DNA of 64,000 nt, taken from contig NZ_JAIOAB010000014.1 in the NCBI RefSeq assembly GCF_019890635.1, forward strand, positions 1-64,000, written 5' to 3'. Shown here one piece after another: positions 61,604 to 64,000 of this stretch. Both the position numbers and the translations under genes were made by a program. The DNA is from Streptomyces sennicomposti. Its GTDB lineage: Bacteria > Actinomycetota > Actinomycetes > Streptomycetales > Streptomycetaceae. Under the pieces are notes generated by a model. That model searched no databases. It was not told the origin of the DNA and worked only from the letters and a program-made list of their open reading frames with translations. Position 1 is the first letter of the stretch. Each line of letters opens with the position of its first letter.

Positions 61604-63262
61604 TCACCGCTGCGGCGGCGGTCCGTCCAGGGGCCGGCCGAGGATGCCGGGCCGGCGCTGCCAGGGGTGGGGGCCGGCGGGCGGGCGGTAGCCGACGCCG
61701 AGGGCGTCCAGGCGGTGGTAGTGGGCGGTCATCCGGCGTTCGAACCCGGCGAAGTCCCGCTCCCCGGGCGCGGGCAGCGCGCTCCAGGCGACCTCGGCGA
61801 AGGCGGCCAGGCGGGGGAAGGCCTGGTAGTCCACGCGGGCCTGGTTCTCCAGCACCTCGGACCACACGTTGGCCTGGGCGCCGAGGACGTGCGCGGCGGC
61901 CTCTGCGTCCAGCCCGGCGGGAACCGGCTCGAACCGGTAGACGTCCTCCAGGGTGCGCACGAAGCCGATCGGCACGGGCTCGTCCTCGCCCGGGGCCTGG
62001 CGGTGGTCCAAGTACACGTACTGCTCGGGGCACATGACCACGTCGTGGCCGGCCCGCGCGGCGGCGATCCCGCCCGCGTAACCGCGCCAGGAGGACACGG
62101 CGGCGCCCTTGGCGAGGCCGCCCTCCAGGATCTCGTCCCAGCCGATGAGCCGGCGTCCGCGCGCGGCGAGCCACGCGTCGAAGTGGCCGATGAACCAGGC
62201 CTGGAGACCGTCCTCGCCGGCCACCCCGAGTTCCCGGATGCGGGCCTGCGCGGTGGCCGAGGCGCGCCACTGGTCCTTGGGGCACTCGTCGCCGCCGATG
62301 TGCACGAACGGCGCGAACTCGCCCGCGTCCGCCGGGAAGACGTCGAGGACCTCCTCCAACACGCCTTCGTAGAAGCGCAGGACGTCCTCGGTGGGGGCGA
62401 GCACGTTGGGGTTGATCCCCCAGTCGTCCCAGACGGTGAGGGCGGAGGTGTCGACGACGTCGGTGTTGCCGAGTTCGGGGTAGGCGGCGATGGCGGCCTG
62501 GGAGTGGCCGGGCAGGTCGATCTCCGGGACGACGGAGATGTGCCGCTCGGCGGCGTAGGCGACGATCTCGCGCAGGTCGTCCTGGGTGTAGTGACCGCCG
62601 TGCGGCTTCTCCTCCCACTGCGAGGACAGCCGGTGGCCGAGTTTCGTCCGGGCGCGCCACGAGCCGATCTCGGTCAGCTTCGGGTACCGCTTGATCTCGA
62701 CGCGCCAGCCCTGATCGTCCGTCAGGTGCAGGTGCAGGACGTTGAGTTTGTGCGCGGCCATCAGGTCGAGGTAGCGCAGCACGCCGTCCTTCGGCAGGAA
62801 GTGCCGGGCCACGTCGAGCAGCAGGCCGCGCCAGCGGAAGCGGGGCGCGTCGCCGATGGCCCGGGGCGGGATCGTACGGGCGGCGCCGGGGCGTACGGGG
62901 GCGCGCCGGAAGGCGTCCGGGCCGAGGAGCTGGCGCAGGGTCTGCGCGCCCCAGAAGACGCCGGCCGCGCCGCCGCCCGCGATCTCGACGCCGGCCTCGG
63001 CGGCGAAGAGCCGGTACTCCTCGGGCTCCAGCGTGTCGTCCACGCGCAGCCGTACGCAGTTCGGGGCCTGCGCCGAGGCGGCGGGCGCGAGCGGCAGGCC
63101 GAGCGCGGCGCCGAGGGTGCCGCGCAGCCAGCGTTCGGCGGTGGCCGTGCCGGGGCCGGCCCACAGGGTGGTGTCCGCGTCGAGCACCGCCGTGCCGTCG
63201 TTCAAAGCGGCGGTGACGCGCGGCGCCGGGATGACATCGTCCGTGAACTCGTCCTGGGCCAC
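61604..63262 (-). CDS. GH20 beta-N-acetylhexosaminidase
   Basis: A 552-residue glycoside hydrolase that removes GlcNAc from chitooligosaccharide ends. N-terminal GH20b domain, then the TIM barrel with RGLLLDVARHFLPKDGVLRYLDLMA, LHLHLTDDQGWR and the catalytic HIGGDECPK (Asp325, Glu326: substrate-assisted catalysis through the acetamido group). No signal peptide is visible, so it may act in the cytoplasm on imported chitobiose. Two DasR sites upstream tie it to nagF/nagE. Confidence 0.95.
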   Translation of the reverse strand: MAQDEFTDDVIPAPRVTAALNDGTAVLDADTTLWAGPGTATAERWLRGTLGAALGLPLAPAASAQAPNCVRLRVDDTLEPEEYRLFAAEAGVEIAGGGAAGVFWGAQTLRQLLGPDAFRRAPVRPGAARTIPPRAIGDAPRFRWRGLLLDVARHFLPKDGVLRYLDLMAAHKLNVLHLHLTDDQGWRVEIKRYPKLTEIGSWRARTKLGHRLSSQWEEKPHGGHYTQDDLREIVAYAAERHISVVPEIDLPGHSQAAIAAYPELGNTDVVDTSALTVWDDWGINPNVLAPTEDVLRFYEGVLEEVLDVFPADAGEFAPFVHIGGDECPKDQWRASATAQARIRELGVAGEDGLQAWFIGHFDAWLAARGRRLIGWDEILEGGLAKGAAVSSWRGYAGGIAAARAGHDVVMCPEQYVYLDHRQAPGEDEPVPIGFVRTLEDVYRFEPVPAGLDAEAAAHVLGAQANVWSEVLENQARVDYQAFPRLAAFAEVAWSALPAPGERDFAGFERRMTAHYHRLDALGVGYRPPAGPHPWQRRPGILGRPLDGPPPQR

Positions 63263-63296
63263 GGGGGGAGCCTAGGGACTGCCGACGCCGCCCACA

Positions 63297-63326
63297 AGAG
63301 GTCTGGACCAAAAGGTCTGGACCACT
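63297..63326. promoter_or_regulatory. Two dre sites before the GH20 gene
   Basis: AGAGGTCTGGACCAAA (63297-63312) and AAAGGTCTGGACCACT (63311-63326) overlap by two bases and both match the DasR consensus core GGTCTRGACC. They sit about 35 bp before the start codon. Confidence 0.88.
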
Positions 63327-63366
63327 CCCGGGGCGGCGTCGTGTCGCGTGCGCGGCCGCGTCGCGG

Positions 63367-63648
63367 CTACTTGTCGCCGCCCTTGCCCTCGTCGCCGCCG
63401 CCGCTCATGGACTCGTAGATCTCCTTGCAGAGCGGACAGACCGGGTACTTCTTCGGGTCACGGCCGGGCACCCACACCTTGCCGCACAGCGCCACGACGG
63501 GCGTCCCGTCCAGGGCGCTCGCCATGATCTTGTCCTTCTGGACGTAGTGGGCGAAGCGCTCGTGGTCGCCGTCGCCGTGGGACACCTGCGGCGTCGGCTC
63601 TACGAGGGTCCCCGTACCAGTCCCGCGCTCGGGCTCGAGAGTGCTCAT
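63367..63648 (-). CDS. DUF3039 zinc-finger-like protein
   Basis: A 93-residue protein: GDHERFAHYVQKDKIMASALDGTPVVALCGKVWVPGRDPKKYPVCPLCKEIYESM. His/Cys and a CPLC pair make a small zinc-binding domain typical of DUF3039. ATG 63648. Widely conserved in actinobacteria; function unknown. Confidence 0.92.
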   Translation of the reverse strand: MSTLEPERGTGTGTLVEPTPQVSHGDGDHERFAHYVQKDKIMASALDGTPVVALCGKVWVPGRDPKKYPVCPLCKEIYESMSGGGDEGKGGDK

Positions 63649-63676
63649 ACGGAAAGGGTACTGAAACCGGCGCGTA

Positions 63677-64000
63677 TCAGTTGAGCGACGGGTCGTCCGG
63701 ATACGTGGCGACCATCGCCAGCTCGTTGCGCTGGCGGCGCAGCACCTCGCGCCAGAGCCGTTCGGGCGCCGGCGAGGACACGTCGCCGGGCTCGGACTCC
63801 ACGACGTACCACGCACCCTCGGCCAGCTCGTCCTCCAGCTGGCCCGGCCCCCAGCCCGCGTACCCGGCGAAGATCCGCAGCGAGCCGAGGGCGGAGGCCA
63901 GCAGCTCGGGCGGGGCCTCCAGGTCGATCAGGCCGATCGCGCCGTGCACCCGGCGCCAGCCCAGCGGGGCGCGCTCGCCGGGGCCGTCGCCGGGGATGAC
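63677..64000 (-). CDS. YqgE/AlgH family protein, C-terminal part
   Basis: The frame runs off the right edge, so the N-terminus is missing. The seen 107 residues, VHGAIGLIDLEAPPELLASALGSLRIFAGYAGWGPGQLEDELAEGAWYVVESEPGDV, carry the AlgH/YqgE GYAGWxPGQLExE motif. Family role is unclear; it has been linked with regulation. It is 28 bp upstream of the DUF3039 gene. Confidence 0.92.
   Translation of the reverse strand, partial: VIPGDGPGERAPLGWRRVHGAIGLIDLEAPPELLASALGSLRIFAGYAGWGPGQLEDELAEGAWYVVESEPGDVSSPAPERLWREVLRRQRNELAMVATYPDDPSLN

Overview
The window looks like a chromosomal segment of a Streptomyces species. Evidence is the very high GC, GTG/TTG starts with GGAGG-type ribosome binding sites, DasR (dre) boxes around N-acetylglucosamine genes, and gene blocks that I remember in the same order in S. 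coelicolor (bcp, rdgB, rph, nagF-nagE1-nagE2, cysM-cysO-mec, clpS, pncB-pncA, hpd, xanthine dehydrogenase, GH20 hexosaminidase). Species cannot be decided from this sequence alone.

Host left arm (1-39.9 kb). A SugE/Gdx guanidinium exporter sits behind a guanidine-III riboswitch. GroES-like, DUF3618 and Bcp genes follow. A small insert-like cassette holds two overlapping HNH endonuclease paralogues that end 9 bp before an unusual short-variable-loop tRNA with a UAG anticodon. Next come rdgB, a lipoprotein, rph, and the GlcNAc phosphotransferase genes nagF, nagE1 and nagE2 with DasR sites. Further along are an MBL hydrolase, a solitary membrane-anchored MazF-like protein, a secreted S53 peptidase, and the CysO-dependent cysteine pathway (cysM, cysO, mec) with a cysteine-ending leader peptide. 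Then follow an amino-acid permease, DUF2017, clpS, NAD salvage (pncB, pncA), a secreted M6 peptidase, two low-complexity RDD membrane proteins, an FAD-linked oxidase, a TPR protein, hpd with a divergent Lrp regulator, an ArsR-type regulator with a clear operator, a Lon-like serine protease, an IclR regulator, a helicase, a Doc/RHH toxin-antitoxin pair and an MFS exporter.

Mobile element (39,987-54,618). A 43-bp perfect direct repeat, made from the 3' part of tRNA-Cys(GCA), bounds a 14.6-kb actinomycete integrative and conjugative element (AICE). It holds int, xis, a region with 12 TGACGCA/TGCGTCA motifs, a helicase/prim-pol replication pair, a TraB-type FtsK translocase, spread-type membrane proteins, and a tightly overlapping operon. 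That operon encodes DUF6284, a Pycsar-effector-like membrane protein, a membrane/HTH protein, a GGDEF diguanylate cyclase and an RRQRL-type zinc protein. A GntR repressor with repeated operator motifs, a HAD phosphatase and a lower-GC pentapeptide-repeat membrane protein complete it. The membrane effector and nucleotide cyclase in one overlapping operon are the most interesting candidate for an undescribed signalling or defence system.

Host right arm (54.6-64 kb). It holds a 19-bp tandem repeat, a SUKH-4-like protein, a three-gene xanthine dehydrogenase-type operon whose iron-sulfur subunit carries an unusual ~511-residue low-complexity N-terminus, a DasR-controlled GH20 beta-N-acetylhexosaminidase, DUF3039, and a partial AlgH/YqgE gene at the edge. 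The hexosaminidase and the nag permeases together form a chitin/GlcNAc capture module under DasR. All start sites are inferred from ribosome binding sites and family knowledge, and no searches were run.
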